Shown here in pieces: positions 10,811 to 20,120 of a stretch of DNA of 45,867 bases; position 1 is the first letter of the stretch, and each line of letters begins with the position of its first letter. The stretch is from an uncultured Opitutia bacterium (GTDB lineage Bacteria; Verrucomicrobiota; Verrucomicrobiia; Opitutales; Opitutaceae). The stretch is from assembly GCA_903820035.1 (NCBI GenBank), contig CAIJFT010000131.1:1-45867 (forward strand), in the 5' to 3' direction. The notes under the pieces are model-generated. The model worked only from the letters and a program-made list of their open reading frames with translations, was not told where the DNA came from and did no database searches. Position numbers and translations under genes: made by a program.

Positions 10811-12274
10811 ATGATTCCCTTTGATCTCAACCACCCGCCGCCGGCCGACCACGCATGGACGCGCCGGCAGTTCTTCAGCCGCTCGGCGACGGGCATCGGC
10901 GCGGCGGCGCTGGCGTCGCTGCTCCAACCGCCGGGTTGGGGCGCGGCGATGCAGCCGACCCGTTTGGGCCGACCGCATTTCGCTCCGAAGGCGAAGCGCG
11001 TGATCTATCTCTTCATGCACGGCGGGCCGTCGCAGCTCGACCTCTTCGACTACAAGCCGGAGTTGCTCCGGCGCCACGGACAAGAGTTGCCGGATTCGGT
11101 GCGTGGCACGCAGCGACTCACCGGTATGACGAGCGGGCAGAAGACGTTTCCGGTCACGGCGTCGGCGTTCAAGTTCGCCCGGCACGGGAAGAGCGGCGCG
11201 TGGGTCAGCGAGTTGTTGCCGCATACCGCGGGCATCGTGGACGAGTTATGCTTCATCCGTTCGCTGAACACCGAGGCGATCAACCATGATCCGGCGGTGA
11301 CCCTCTTGCAGACCGGGCATCAGCAGCCGGGCCGCCCGAGTTTCGGCGCGTGGACGAGTTACGGCCTTGGGAGTGAAAATAAAAACCTCCCGGCGTTTGT
11401 CGTCCTTACGTCACGCGGCAGCGCGGCGCGCCCGGCGGATCCCTTGTATGCGCGGCTGTGGGGCTCGGGTTTTCTGCCGTCGAACCATCAGGGCGTGAGT
11501 TTCCGCAGCAGCGGTGATCCGGTGCTGTACCTGTCGAATCCGCCCGGCCTCGATGCGGCGGCCCGGCGGGATCAGCTCGATACGATGGGTGACCTCAACC
11601 GCCACCAGCTCGACCGGCAGATTGACCCCGAAATCGAGACGCGGATCGCCCAATACGAGATGGCGTTCCGCATGCAGACGTCGGTGCCGGGTTTGACTGA
11701 TTTGAGCACGGAGAGTGCGGCGACGTTCGAAGCCTACGGCCCGCAGGCGCGGGTGCCGGGGACCTTTGCGGCGAACTGCCTCCTGGCGCGGCGGCTCGCC
11801 GAGCGCGATGTGCGGTTCATTCAACTCTACCACCGCGGGTGGGACCAGCATTACAACCTGCCGAGCGACCTCCGCCTGCAGGCCGAGGACATCGATCGGG
11901 CGGGAGCGGCCTTGGTGCGCGACCTGAAGCAGCGCGGGCTCCTTGACGAGACGCTCGTGATCTGGGGCGGTGAGTTTGGCCGCACGACCTACAGTCAGGG
12001 CAAGCTGGAGGCGACGAACTATGGCCGGGACCACCACGGACGTTGCTTCACGCTGTGGCTGGCCGGCGGCGGGATTAAGCCGGGCGTGAGCTACGGCGAG
12101 ACCGACGAGTTTAGTTACAACGTCGTGCGCGATCCGGTGCACGTGCATGATTTGAATGCGACCCTGCTGCACCTGCTCGGCTTGGATCACCTGCGGCTAA
12201 CCTATCGCTTTCAGGGCCGTGATTTCCGGCTCACGGATGTGCACGGCAAAGTGGTGGAGGGGATTCTCGCTTGA
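10811..12274 (+). CDS. DUF1501 family secreted protein (Tat substrate)
   Basis: A 487-residue protein from the ATG at 10811 (an in-frame GTG at 10796 would add five residues). The N-terminus has a twin-arginine signal, [21 protein letters not shown]. Family landmarks of the alkaline-phosphatase/sulfatase-like DUF1501 fold are visible: [17 protein letters not shown] near residue 58, a [12 protein letters not shown] region, [31 protein letters not shown] and a C-terminal [15 protein letters not shown]. These His/Asp residues match metal-ligand positions in the superfamily, so a metallo-hydrolase is plausible but the activity is unknown. DUF1501 and PSD1 genes occur as a two-gene unit throughout Planctomycetes and Verrucomicrobia, and here they are 49 bp apart on one strand, so they are probably one transcript. 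Confidence 0.9.
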   Translation: MIPFDLNHPPPADHAWTRRQFFSRSATGIGAAALASLLQPPGWGAAMQPTRLGRPHFAPKAKRVIYLFMHGGPSQLDLFDYKPELLRRHGQELPDSVRGTQRLTGMTSGQKTFPVTASAFKFARHGKSGAWVSELLPHTAGIVDELCFIRSLNTEAINHDPAVTLLQTGHQQPGRPSFGAWTSYGLGSENKNLPAFVVLTSRGSAARPADPLYARLWGSGFLPSNHQGVSFRSSGDPVLYLSNPPGLDAAARRDQLDTMGDLNRHQLDRQIDPEIETRIAQYEMAFRMQTSVPGLTDLSTESAATFEAYGPQARVPGTFAANCLLARRLAERDVRFIQLYHRGWDQHYNLPSDLRLQAEDIDRAGAALVRDLKQRGLLDETLVIWGGEFGRTTYSQGKLEATNYGRDHHGRCFTLWLAGGGIKPGVSYGETDEFSYNVVRDPVHVHDLNATLLHLLGLDHLRLTYRFQGRDFRLTDVHGKVVEGILA

Positions 12275-12448
12275 ACGCGCGGAAGGCAGTGTGCCCGGCG
12301 GGTGGTTGGGGGCGCGCCGCGGCCAACGCGTTTCCGGGCGGCGGCAGGTTTCGCCCTGACCCGTGCTTTTGCGCTTCGCTCGGGGTGGGGTGCGGCCATG
12401 CTAAGTAACCCGTTGGATACCTCGCACCCTGCCCGCCGTCATTCCCCC
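12275..12448. other. Spacer before the sulfatase gene
   Basis: 174 bp, GC-rich, without a coding frame. No clear hairpin with T-tract or promoter could be assigned, so whether the sulfatase is on the PSD1-DUF1501 transcript is open. Confidence 0.3.
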
Positions 12449-13870
12449 ATGCGCTTCCGGATTCTCCTCTGCCTCGTTCTGGGCCTCGCCGGCGCGTTCT
12501 CCCTTGCGGCCGGGGCGGAAGCCGCCGCCCGCAAACCCAACATCATTCTCATCCTCAGCGACGACCAAGGGTTTGACCTCGGGGCGTTCGGCAAGAAGGA
12601 GTTCATCACGCCGAACCTCGACCGCATGGCGGCGGAGGGCGTGCGCGGCACGAATTTCTACACCACCGCCTCGGTCTGTACGCCGTCGCGGAGCGGCCTG
12701 ATCACCGGGCGCTACCCGCAGCGCAACGGCACCTACGAGATGATCCGCAACGACATGGTCAATTACGGTCATCGTTACTCGAAAGGGGAGTATGCCATTT
12801 CGCCCGAGATGACGCTCGGGCTTGATGTGCGCGAGCGGACCTTCGGGGACATCCTGCGTACCGCGGGCTACGTCAGCGCCGTGCTCGGCAAGTGGGATAT
12901 GGGGCAGGCCAGACGCTTTTTGCCCCTGCAGCGCGGCTTCGACTATTTCGTCGGTCACGGCAACAACGGCATCGATTACTACACGCACGAGCGCTACGGC
13001 GCGCCGTCGCTGTTTCGGGGGAACGAAATCACCACGAGCGACAAGGGCACCTATGCCACCGACCTCTTCCGCCGCGAGGCGGTGGGCTTCGTCCGGCGCA
13101 ACCAGGACCGCCCCTTCTTCCTGTACCTGCCGTTCAACGCCCCGCACGCGGCGTCCAACCCCGAGAAGGATTCGAATCAGGTGCCCGAATCCTACCTGAA
13201 GAAATACTATCCCGGGCGCGATCCGAAGAAGGCCGATACGAAGTATGCGGGTATGGTTTCCGCGATGGATGAGGCGATCGGCGAACTCTTCGCCACGTTG
13301 CGCGAGCTGAAGCTGGACCGGAACACCCTGGTGCTTTTCTTCGCCGATAACGGCCGCATCGGCGCGCAGATCGACGGGCAGGCTTTGCGCGGCGGCAAGA
13401 GTTCCGGTTTTGAGGGCGGCCTGCGTTCGCCGTTGATCGCGTGGTGGCCGGGCGTGCTCCCGGCCGGCCAGACCACGCATGAATTCCTCACGGCGCTGGA
13501 GGTGCTGCCCACGCTTGCGGCGGTCGGTGGGGCCGCGTTGCCCCAGGATGTCGTTTTCGACGGTTTCGACATGCTGCCGGTGCTGCAGGGCAAGGCGAAG
13601 TCGGCGCGCCAGGAGATGTTCTGGGACTGGCCGTCGGCCTACGAGGCGGCGCGCGTCGGTCAGTTCAAGTGGGTGGCGTACACCCCGCGCGACAAGCGCG
13701 GCGAGGTTCCGGCTAAGGAGGAGTTGTTCGATCTCGCGGCCGACCCCGGCGAAAAACACGATCTTAGCCAAGCGCAACCCCAGCGCCTCGCCGAGGTGAA
13801 GGCCCGTTACGCCCGCTGGCGCGCCGCGATGGACGCGGCGGAACCACGGGGGCCGTTCCGGAATTACTAG
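12449..13870 (+). CDS. Secreted sulfatase (type I, formylglycine-dependent)
   Basis: A 473-residue protein. The start at 12449 gives a signal peptide (FRILLCLVLGLAGAFSLAAGAEA). The calcium-binding aspartate pair appears in NIILILSDDQGFD. The active-site signature is SVCTPSRSGLITGRYP, with Cys77 as the residue converted to formylglycine in the C-X-P-S-R class. LGKWDMG, the HAASNPEKDS region and LFFADNGRIGAQ fit the remaining metal and substrate positions of the alkaline-phosphatase superfamily. It would hydrolyse sulfate esters, probably of polysaccharides, in the periplasm or outside the cell; the exact substrate cannot be read from sequence. A formylglycine-generating enzyme or anSME must be encoded elsewhere. 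It lies among a TonB receptor, PSD1, DUF1501 and DUF7133 genes on the same strand, consistent with glycan use. Confidence 0.92.
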   Translation: MRFRILLCLVLGLAGAFSLAAGAEAAARKPNIILILSDDQGFDLGAFGKKEFITPNLDRMAAEGVRGTNFYTTASVCTPSRSGLITGRYPQRNGTYEMIRNDMVNYGHRYSKGEYAISPEMTLGLDVRERTFGDILRTAGYVSAVLGKWDMGQARRFLPLQRGFDYFVGHGNNGIDYYTHERYGAPSLFRGNEITTSDKGTYATDLFRREAVGFVRRNQDRPFFLYLPFNAPHAASNPEKDSNQVPESYLKKYYPGRDPKKADTKYAGMVSAMDEAIGELFATLRELKLDRNTLVLFFADNGRIGAQIDGQALRGGKSSGFEGGLRSPLIAWWPGVLPAGQTTHEFLTALEVLPTLAAVGGAALPQDVVFDGFDMLPVLQGKAKSARQEMFWDWPSAYEAARVGQFKWVAYTPRDKRGEVPAKEELFDLAADPGEKHDLSQAQPQRLAEVKARYARWRAAMDAAEPRGPFRNY

Positions 13871-14019
13871 GTGGTTGAGCGATGAGACTGGAGAGCGCAG
13901 CTTCCGCCGAAGATCCCAGATTATGTGCTGCGAACTGCTAACCCCCGACTTCTCATCGCTGACGGCGACCGAGCGCTGACCGATTGCCGATCACTTCTCC
14001 TCTCTTTACGCCTCTCCCT
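13871..14019. other. Spacer before the DUF7133 haem protein gene
   Basis: 149 bp with degenerate text-like repeats (CGCTGACCGATTGCCGATCAC at its end echoes motifs upstream of imuA). No terminator was identified. The last 40 bases are pyrimidine-rich with no Shine-Dalgarno. Confidence 0.3.
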
Positions 14020-17000
14020 ATGAAATGCTTGCCCCTCGCGTCCACCGCTTCCGTCCTTTTTGCCCTGACCGCCGGCCTGCTGGTCGCCCAGCCGGCGCCG
14101 CCGCGCTTCACGCCGGAGCTGGAGGAGTTCGTGAAAAACTTCAAACCGGGTGGCCAGGACTTTGCCGGCCAGGCCGTGGTTCGCACCGCGGAGGAGACCG
14201 CCCAGCGCCTGCAGGCCGCCGACGGCTACGTGGTCGAACTCGTCGCGAGCGAGCCCGCCGTGCGCCAACCGATTGATATCCGCTTCGACGCGCGCGGCCG
14301 GCTGTGGGTCGTGCAGTACCTGCAGTATCCGTTTCCCGCCGGACTTACGGTGACCTCTTACGACCAGTACATCCGCGCCGAGTTCAACCGCCTGTCGCCG
14401 CCGCCGCCGCGGCATTTCCGCGGGGCCGACAAGATCACGATCCTTGAGGACAAGGACGGCGACGGAAAATTCGAGACCGCGAAGACCTTCGTCGACGGAC
14501 TGAACATGGCGACGAGCGTGCTGCCCGCGCCCGACGGCGTGTGGGTGCTGATGTCGCCCTACCTTCTGTTTTATCCCGACCGCAACCACGACGATATCCC
14601 GGACGGCGACCCCGAGGTGCATCTCACCGGCTTCAAACTCGAGGACACGCATTCGCTCGCCAGCAACCTGCACTGGGGCCCGGACGGTTGGATTTACGGC
14701 GCCACCGGCAGCACGACGACGTTGGAGATTCAGGGGCAGACGCTGCTCGGTCAGGGCATCTGGCGCTATCATCCCGGCACGAAGGTCTTCGAGGTCTTCG
14801 CGGAGGGCGGCGGCAATACCTTCAGTTTCGAATTCGACAAGTACGGCCGGGCCTTCTCCGGCACCAACAACGGTGCGACCCGCGGCCTCCACTACGCGCA
14901 GGGCGCAACCTACGTGAAGGGTTGGACGAAACACGGGCCCGCGATGAATCCGTTTATCTTCGGCTTCTTCGAGCACATGGCGCACGAGGGTTACTCACCG
15001 CGCTTTCCGCAGACCTTCATCATGTACGAGGGCGGGGCGATGCCGCAGCTCGAAGGGCAGATCGTGGTCGGCATGTCGCTGACCAACCGCGTGCAGGCGA
15101 GTAAGGTGTTCACCGAAGGTTCGACCTTTCGGACAGTCGACAGCGTGGCGCTCGTCACGACCGAAGAGAAATCCTTCCGCCCCGTTGATATCGAGCAGGG
15201 GCCCGACGGCGCGATCTACCTCGCGGATTGGAGTGATCTCCGCCTGAGCCATCTGAATCCCAAGGACACCTGGGACAAAACGAACGGCCGGATCTTCCGC
15301 GTCGTGCCGAAGGATTTTAAGCGTCCGGCCGTGCGCGACCTGACGAAGAGCTCGACGCCGGAGTTGATCGCACTGCTGGCGCACGCGAACCGCGAATTGC
15401 GCGAGGAGTCGCGGTTACTGTTGGCGACCCGTCCGGAAAAAATCTCAACCGAACTGCAGCGCTTGGTGGCCGCCAACAACGAGGCCTCGCTCGAGGCGTT
15501 CTGGGTGCTGAACCTGCGCGGCGAACTCGGTGACGCCGGCCTGCGTGCCGGGTTGAAGCATCCGAACCCGCACGTGCGCCGGTGGGCGGTGCGGCTCTTC
15601 GGTGATCGCAACAGCGTTGGACCGGCGGTTCTCGCCGACCTTGCGGCGCTCGCGCAGTCGGAGCCCGATGCCGAGGTGCGCAGCCAGCTGGCGAGTACGG
15701 CGAAGCGTCTCCCCGCGGGGCAGGCCTTTGCGCTGATTCGGCCGCTGCTCGCGCGGGACGAGGATGTGACTGACAAACACCTGCCGCTCCTGATTTGGTG
15801 GGCGATCGAGTCAAAGGCTGACTCCGGCCGGGAAGAGTTGCTCGCGCTCGTGCGTGATCCCGCGGTGTGGCAGGCCAAGATTTTCACCACCTACCTCGCG
15901 GAGCGGATCGGCATGCGTTACACCGCCGACCAAGGACCCCGCAAGTATTACAACCTCAAGCAGGGTGTTTACTCCGACTGGATCATCGAGCGCGCGCCGG
16001 AGTACCTGCAGCGCAATCTCGAGATGTGCGGCAAGCTGCTCGAGGCCGCGCCGGGGGATGCGCCGGCGAGACTGTTGCTCGGCGGCATGGCCAAGGGATT
16101 GACCGGTCCGCGGGTCGACGCCGTGCCGCGTCAGCTTGAGGAAGCGATTGCCCGTTTGTGGCAAAACCGGCCGCACTCGGCGGCGCTGGTGAGTTTGGCC
16201 GCGCGGCTCGGGCAGTCGGAGTCGATGACCGAAGCGGTCAACGCATTGAAATCCGGCAAGCTCAGCGAGACCGAAATGCAAAACTTCATGGACCTCGCCG
16301 CGGCCACCGGCACCACCGAGGTCCTGCCGATTATTGCCGACGCGGTGCGCACGGAGAAGAACGAGACGAAGCGGGCCAAACGGCTCGCCACGCTGGGCGG
16401 CTTCGACGATGTGCGCGCGGGCGAAGCCGTTATCGAGGTCTACGCGACCTTGACGCCGCGCCTGCAGAATACGGCGCAGAAGATGTTGAGCGAAAAACCG
16501 GTCTGGGCGGCGGCGATGCTGCAGCGGATGAACCTGGGGACGTTCAATCCGGGCGTATTGAGCTCTGCGAACATCGCCACGATCCGCGCGCACAAGGACT
16601 CGCGGCTCAGTTCGCTGCTCACCAGTTACCAGCAAAAGAATTCCGATAATCCCGCGCAGCAGTCCGCGCAAAAGCAGTTCGAAGCGGGCAAGATGGCGTT
16701 CAATCTCACGTGCGCACCGTGTCACCAGGAGTCCGGTCAGGGGCTCGCGATGCTCGCGCCTTCGTTGATCGGGTCACGTTGGTTGCAGCAGGGTGAGGAT
16801 GCGCTCGTGCGCATTGTGCTGCACGGGAAGGAAAATCCCGGCCGGGGTTTGATCATGCCGCCGTGGCGGCAGTTGGACGACGGCCAGATCGCGTCGATCC
16901 TGACCTACGTCCGCCGCGAGTTTGGCAATCAGGCGGTGAGCGTGGAGCCGGCGAAGGTGGCCGCGGTCCGCGCCGCGACGACCGAGCGCCAGAAGGCCTG

Positions 17001-17046
17001 GTCGGATGCCGAGCTCGACGGCTTCGTGGCAGGGCTGAAGAAGTGA
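14020..17046 (+). CDS. PVC-type membrane-bound dehydrogenase-like protein (DUF7133 beta-propeller, HEAT repeats, cytochrome c)
   Basis: A 1008-residue secreted protein. The start at 14020 is followed by a signal peptide (LASTASVLFALTAGLLVAQPA). From about residue 70 to 430 it has a beta-propeller of the DUF7133/GSDH-like type: VVELVASEPAVRQPIDIRFD, GRLWVVQYLQYP, ITILEDKDGDGKFETAKTF, EQGPDGAIYLADWSD. Residues about 440-700 are alpha-helical HEAT-like repeats (PELIALLAHANRELREESR). A single class I cytochrome c domain closes the protein, with CAPCH near residue 898 and a candidate axial Met in GLIMPPW. The family is abundant in the PVC group; a sugar- or alcohol-oxidising activity passing electrons to haem is inferred from its parts, not known. 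It converges on the ankyrin gene with a 33-bp gap holding a hairpin. Confidence 0.9.
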   Translation: MKCLPLASTASVLFALTAGLLVAQPAPPRFTPELEEFVKNFKPGGQDFAGQAVVRTAEETAQRLQAADGYVVELVASEPAVRQPIDIRFDARGRLWVVQYLQYPFPAGLTVTSYDQYIRAEFNRLSPPPPRHFRGADKITILEDKDGDGKFETAKTFVDGLNMATSVLPAPDGVWVLMSPYLLFYPDRNHDDIPDGDPEVHLTGFKLEDTHSLASNLHWGPDGWIYGATGSTTTLEIQGQTLLGQGIWRYHPGTKVFEVFAEGGGNTFSFEFDKYGRAFSGTNNGATRGLHYAQGATYVKGWTKHGPAMNPFIFGFFEHMAHEGYSPRFPQTFIMYEGGAMPQLEGQIVVGMSLTNRVQASKVFTEGSTFRTVDSVALVTTEEKSFRPVDIEQGPDGAIYLADWSDLRLSHLNPKDTWDKTNGRIFRVVPKDFKRPAVRDLTKSSTPELIALLAHANRELREESRLLLATRPEKISTELQRLVAANNEASLEAFWVLNLRGELGDAGLRAGLKHPNPHVRRWAVRLFGDRNSVGPAVLADLAALAQSEPDAEVRSQLASTAKRLPAGQAFALIRPLLARDEDVTDKHLPLLIWWAIESKADSGREELLALVRDPAVWQAKIFTTYLAERIGMRYTADQGPRKYYNLKQGVYSDWIIERAPEYLQRNLEMCGKLLEAAPGDAPARLLLGGMAKGLTGPRVDAVPRQLEEAIARLWQNRPHSAALVSLAARLGQSESMTEAVNALKSGKLSETEMQNFMDLAAATGTTEVLPIIADAVRTEKNETKRAKRLATLGGFDDVRAGEAVIEVYATLTPRLQNTAQKMLSEKPVWAAAMLQRMNLGTFNPGVLSSANIATIRAHKDSRLSSLLTSYQQKNSDNPAQQSAQKQFEAGKMAFNLTCAPCHQESGQGLAMLAPSLIGSRWLQQGEDALVRIVLHGKENPGRGLIMPPWRQLDDGQIASILTYVRREFGNQAVSVEPAKVAAVRAATTERQKAWSDAELDGFVAGLKK

Positions 17047-17077
17047 GGTGGGGCCCGATGTCGTCATCGGGCCCACC
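17047..17077. terminator. Bidirectional hairpin between convergent genes
   Basis: GGTGGGGCCCGATG (17047-17060) pairs with CATCGGGCCCACC (17065-17077) with one bulged G and a four-base loop. It fills almost the whole gap between the two convergent stop codons. There is no T-tract, so termination efficiency is uncertain. Confidence 0.6.
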
Positions 17078-17079
17078 GC

Positions 17080-18675
17080 TCAATTCTGTTCGTAGCCCTT
17101 CACCGCGGCGGGTGGCGTCGGGGGCGGGGGCGTCAGGCCGTGGGCCTTCATCACGTCGTGGAAGGCGGCGATGGTGGAGAAGCCCGGCTTGAAATTCCCG
17201 TAGCGGTGACCCTCGGCGATCAATAGCGGGGTCCAGCCGCGCTTGTTCCGGGTGTTCCAGACCTCGAGCTTCGCTCCCTTGGCGTCGAGGAGTTTGATCA
17301 CCTTGGGAAAATTCGCAAAGGCCGCGCCGTGCATCGCCGTGTCGCCGGCGTTGGAGACGGCGTCGAGGTCTGCGCCGAGGGCGAGCAGGTACGTGACGGC
17401 TTCGACCGCCTCTTCATCCGTGCCCGCTTCCTCCTCCACCGAACGTGTGCCGAGACCGGCCGCGGCCATGAGCGGCGTGCAACCGTCCGCATTGCGCAAC
17501 GTCGGATCGGCGCCCAGGGTCACGAGTAATTTAAGGTACGCGGTGTCGGCGGTGTCCGCCGCGAGCATGAAGGGCGTGCAGCCTTTGCGGGCGACCCGGC
17601 CGCCGCCGGACGGACCCCCGGTGAGGCGGAGATTTAGGTCCGCGCCCTTGGCCACGAGTTTGCGGATGAGATCGTCGCTCGTAAAGAGACCCGCGCTGTC
17701 GGGGACGGGTTGGCCGTCGTCCTCGCCGCTGTCGGGCTTGCGCACCCACGTGAGCACGTGGAGCGGTGCGTAACCGGAGCGGAGATCATTGGGGTTGGCG
17801 CCGAGGTCGAGGAGCTCGGCCGCGAGGGCGAAGTGGCCGTTCTCGATGGCGATGATCAACGCGCTCGTGCCGGCGCGCGGTTGTTTGTTGCCGGGTTTCT
17901 TGGTGGGTTTGGAGGCTTCGTTGACGTCGACCCCGGCCTTCAGCAGGAAGCGCACGACTTCGGTACGGCCCGTGCGCGCGGCGAAGAGGAGCGGGGTGAA
18001 CCCGGTGTCGACTGCGGTGCGGAAGTCGGCGTCGGCGGCGATCAACTCGGCGACGACGGCGGTGTGCCCTTCGTGTGCCGCCCACATGAGGGCGGACTGG
18101 CCGCCCGCCGCGAGCTTGTCGTTCACGCGGGCGCCGCGGGCGAGCAGGGCCTGCACGACGGCGACGCGGCCGGTGCGCGCGGCGGTCATCAACGGAGTTT
18201 CACCGCCGCGGAGTGCGAGGTTCGGGTCCGCGCCGGCGTCGAGGAGCAGGTTGGCGACCGTGGCGCTGCCGTTGGTGCACGCGAGGGAGAGCGGGGTGAC
18301 GCCGTAACGGTTCGTCGCGTTTGGATTCGCGCGCGCGGCCAGCAGGGCCTTGGTCGTAGCCCCATCATCGTGTCGGACGGCCCAGTGCAGCGCTGTGGTG
18401 CCGTCGGACTGCGTGGCGTCGACGGCCGAGTCGGCGAGCAGCGCGCGCGCGGCCGCGGCGTCGCGTTTTTCGATCGCGTCGGCCAGCGGCGCCGCGGCGG
18501 CAAATCCGGAGGACAGCACACTGAGACTGGCCAGCAAAGCGGTGGTGGAACGGACCGCCGACCGGTTGAGCCGGAAGCGCGGGAAGAGGGGGCGAACCGA
18601 ACCCTTTCCGTCCTCCCCGCTCTCCCTGTTTAAGTGGTTTGCGGCCGCGAAACGGCAGTGGGTGTTCGGGTGCAT
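17080..18675 (-). CDS. Secreted ankyrin-repeat protein
   Basis: A 531-residue protein made largely of ankyrin repeats of about 33 residues: DGTTALHWAVRHDDGATTKALLAA, YGVTPLSLACTNGSATVANLL, GETPLMTAARTGRVAVVQALL, SALMWAAHEGHTAVVAELI, FTPLLFAARTGRTEVVRFLL, TSALIIAIENGHFALAAELL, then weaker ones and a Pro-rich tail. The signal-like segment TTALLASLSVLSSGFAAAA starts only near residue 44, behind a polar stretch. Part of that stretch is encoded by a dispersed repeat (see findings). The ATG at 18675 overlaps the stop of the DUF1552 gene as TGATG, which supports both this start and translational coupling. Ankyrin proteins next to DUF1552/DUF1592 genes recur in Verrucomicrobia and Acidobacteria; a scaffold for the envelope complex is inferred. 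Confidence 0.88.
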   Translation of the reverse strand: MHPNTHCRFAAANHLNRESGEDGKGSVRPLFPRFRLNRSAVRSTTALLASLSVLSSGFAAAAPLADAIEKRDAAAARALLADSAVDATQSDGTTALHWAVRHDDGATTKALLAARANPNATNRYGVTPLSLACTNGSATVANLLLDAGADPNLALRGGETPLMTAARTGRVAVVQALLARGARVNDKLAAGGQSALMWAAHEGHTAVVAELIAADADFRTAVDTGFTPLLFAARTGRTEVVRFLLKAGVDVNEASKPTKKPGNKQPRAGTSALIIAIENGHFALAAELLDLGANPNDLRSGYAPLHVLTWVRKPDSGEDDGQPVPDSAGLFTSDDLIRKLVAKGADLNLRLTGGPSGGGRVARKGCTPFMLAADTADTAYLKLLVTLGADPTLRNADGCTPLMAAAGLGTRSVEEEAGTDEEAVEAVTYLLALGADLDAVSNAGDTAMHGAAFANFPKVIKLLDAKGAKLEVWNTRNKRGWTPLLIAEGHRYGNFKPGFSTIAAFHDVMKAHGLTPPPPTPPAAVKGYEQN

Positions 18676-20033
18676 CACACGGTGAGCGGACGGAACAGGT
18701 CGTTGATCTTCCCCGTGCTGTCGGCGAAGGCGTCGATTTTCACGCCGGCGCGGTCGAGGAGGCTGAGGTGGAGATTGGCGAGCGGGACGGGATCCTGGTA
18801 GCGGAGGTGACGGTTGCCCTTGAGGCCGAGGGCGCGGCCGCCGGCGACGAGTGTCGGCAGGTTGGTGTGATCGTGGATGTTCGGGTTGCCGATGCCACTG
18901 CCGTAGAGGAGCATCGTATGATCGAGGAGGCTGCCGGTGCCGTCGGGCGTGGTCTTGAGGCGTTCGAGGTAGTAGGCGAACAGGGAGACGTGGAACGCGT
19001 TGATCTTCGCCATGCGCGCGATCTTGTCCGGGTCGTTGCCGTGGTGGGAGAGCGGGTGGTGCGGGTCGGCGACGCCGGTTTCCGCGGCGTAGGTGCGATT
19101 GCTGGTTTCACGCGCAAGCTGGAAGGTGATGACGCGCGTGATGTCGCCCTGAAACGCGAGCACCTGGAGATCGATCATCAGTTTGGCGTGGTCGGTGTAG
19201 GCGGCGGGGACGCCGAGCGGGCGGTCGAGGTCGGCGGGGAGCGAGTTGTTGGCGACATCGGCCTCGGCTTTCTGGATACGGCGTTCGACCTCGCGGACGG
19301 TGTCGAGGTATTCGGCGACTTTCGCCTGATCGGTGGGGCCAAGGCGGCGCTTGAGGCTCGCGATATCTTCGGTGACCCAGTCGAGCAGGCTCGCGCGTTT
19401 GCGGAGCGCGGAACGGCGTTCCGCCGTGGTGCCGCCTTCGCCGAAGAGTCGTTCGAAGACGACGCGCGGGTGCGCTTCGTACGGGAGCGGCGTGGTGGGG
19501 GAGGACCAGGAGAGATTGTTCTGGTAGACGCAGGCGTAGCCGTTGTCGCACTGGCCGGTGGTCTGGAGCATGTCCATCGCGAGTTCGAGCGACGGAAGTT
19601 GCGTGCCCTGGCCGATCTGCTGCGCGGCGAGTTGGTCCGCCGTGGTGCCGAGGTAGTAGTCGTTGCTCTCGGTGTGCTTTGCCTTCGCGGCGCTGAGGAA
19701 GGACGAGTTTGAGGTCGCGTGCGAGCCGGGGTAGGCGTTGCGCAGCTCCAAGTTCGAAAGCACGGTGAGTTGCTCCCGGTGCGGGGCGAGGGACTGCAGG
19801 ATCGGCGAGAGTTCGCCGAGCGTGCCGTCGGTGCCGGTGGGCGTCCACCGCGAGTGGTCGCAGCCCATCGGCATGAAGACGTAGCCGAGTCGGCGCGCGG
19901 GCTTCGTCGCGGCGGTGGTGGCGGCCGCGGCGGCGGGCACCATGGCGTCGAGGAACGGCAGCGCGAGCGATGCGCCGACCCCGCGGAGAAAGGTGCGACG
20001 CGGCAGGGCTTGGCGGGTGAGGAAGGAGCTCAT
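18675..20033 (-). CDS. DUF1552 family secreted protein (Tat substrate)
   Basis: A 452-residue protein starting MSSFLTRQALPRRTFLRGVGAS, a twin-arginine signal followed by LALPFLDAMVPAAAAA. The body matches the DUF1552 family, a relative of DUF1501: RRLGYVFMPMGCDHSRWTPTG, QLTVLSNLELRNAYPGSHATSN, VTEDIASLKRRLGPTDQAKV, LMIDLQVLAFQGDITRVITFQ, HHPLSHHGNDPDKIARMAKIN, LLYGSGIGNPNIHDHTNLPTL. The clustered His/Asp residues near 320-400 look like metal ligands but no activity is established for the family. It is the middle gene of a three-gene minus-strand operon: DUF1592 ends 87 bp upstream and the ankyrin gene starts inside its stop codon. Confidence 0.92.
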   Translation of the reverse strand: MSSFLTRQALPRRTFLRGVGASLALPFLDAMVPAAAAATTAATKPARRLGYVFMPMGCDHSRWTPTGTDGTLGELSPILQSLAPHREQLTVLSNLELRNAYPGSHATSNSSFLSAAKAKHTESNDYYLGTTADQLAAQQIGQGTQLPSLELAMDMLQTTGQCDNGYACVYQNNLSWSSPTTPLPYEAHPRVVFERLFGEGGTTAERRSALRKRASLLDWVTEDIASLKRRLGPTDQAKVAEYLDTVREVERRIQKAEADVANNSLPADLDRPLGVPAAYTDHAKLMIDLQVLAFQGDITRVITFQLARETSNRTYAAETGVADPHHPLSHHGNDPDKIARMAKINAFHVSLFAYYLERLKTTPDGTGSLLDHTMLLYGSGIGNPNIHDHTNLPTLVAGGRALGLKGNRHLRYQDPVPLANLHLSLLDRAGVKIDAFADSTGKINDLFRPLTV

Positions 20034-20120
20034 GGGTGGGGAGAGAGCGGGGTGGACGAGAGGGGCAACGGGAAAATTACGGGGAAGTGGAACGGGAAGA
20101 TCGGCAAGGGCGGGGCGTGA
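20034..20120. other. Short DUF1592-DUF1552 spacer
   Basis: 87 bp of purine-rich sequence on the plus strand (GGGAAAATTACGGGGAAGTGG). It has no hairpin and is compatible with one transcript. Confidence 0.35.

Noticed and set aside
12449-13870. Alkaline phosphatase or phosphodiesterase call for the sulfatase gene
   Set aside because: The C-T-P-S-R formylglycine signature is specific to sulfatases.
13871-14019. A CRISPR-like or tandem repeat array
   Set aside because: Only loosely similar short words, with no regular spacing and no exact repeat units.
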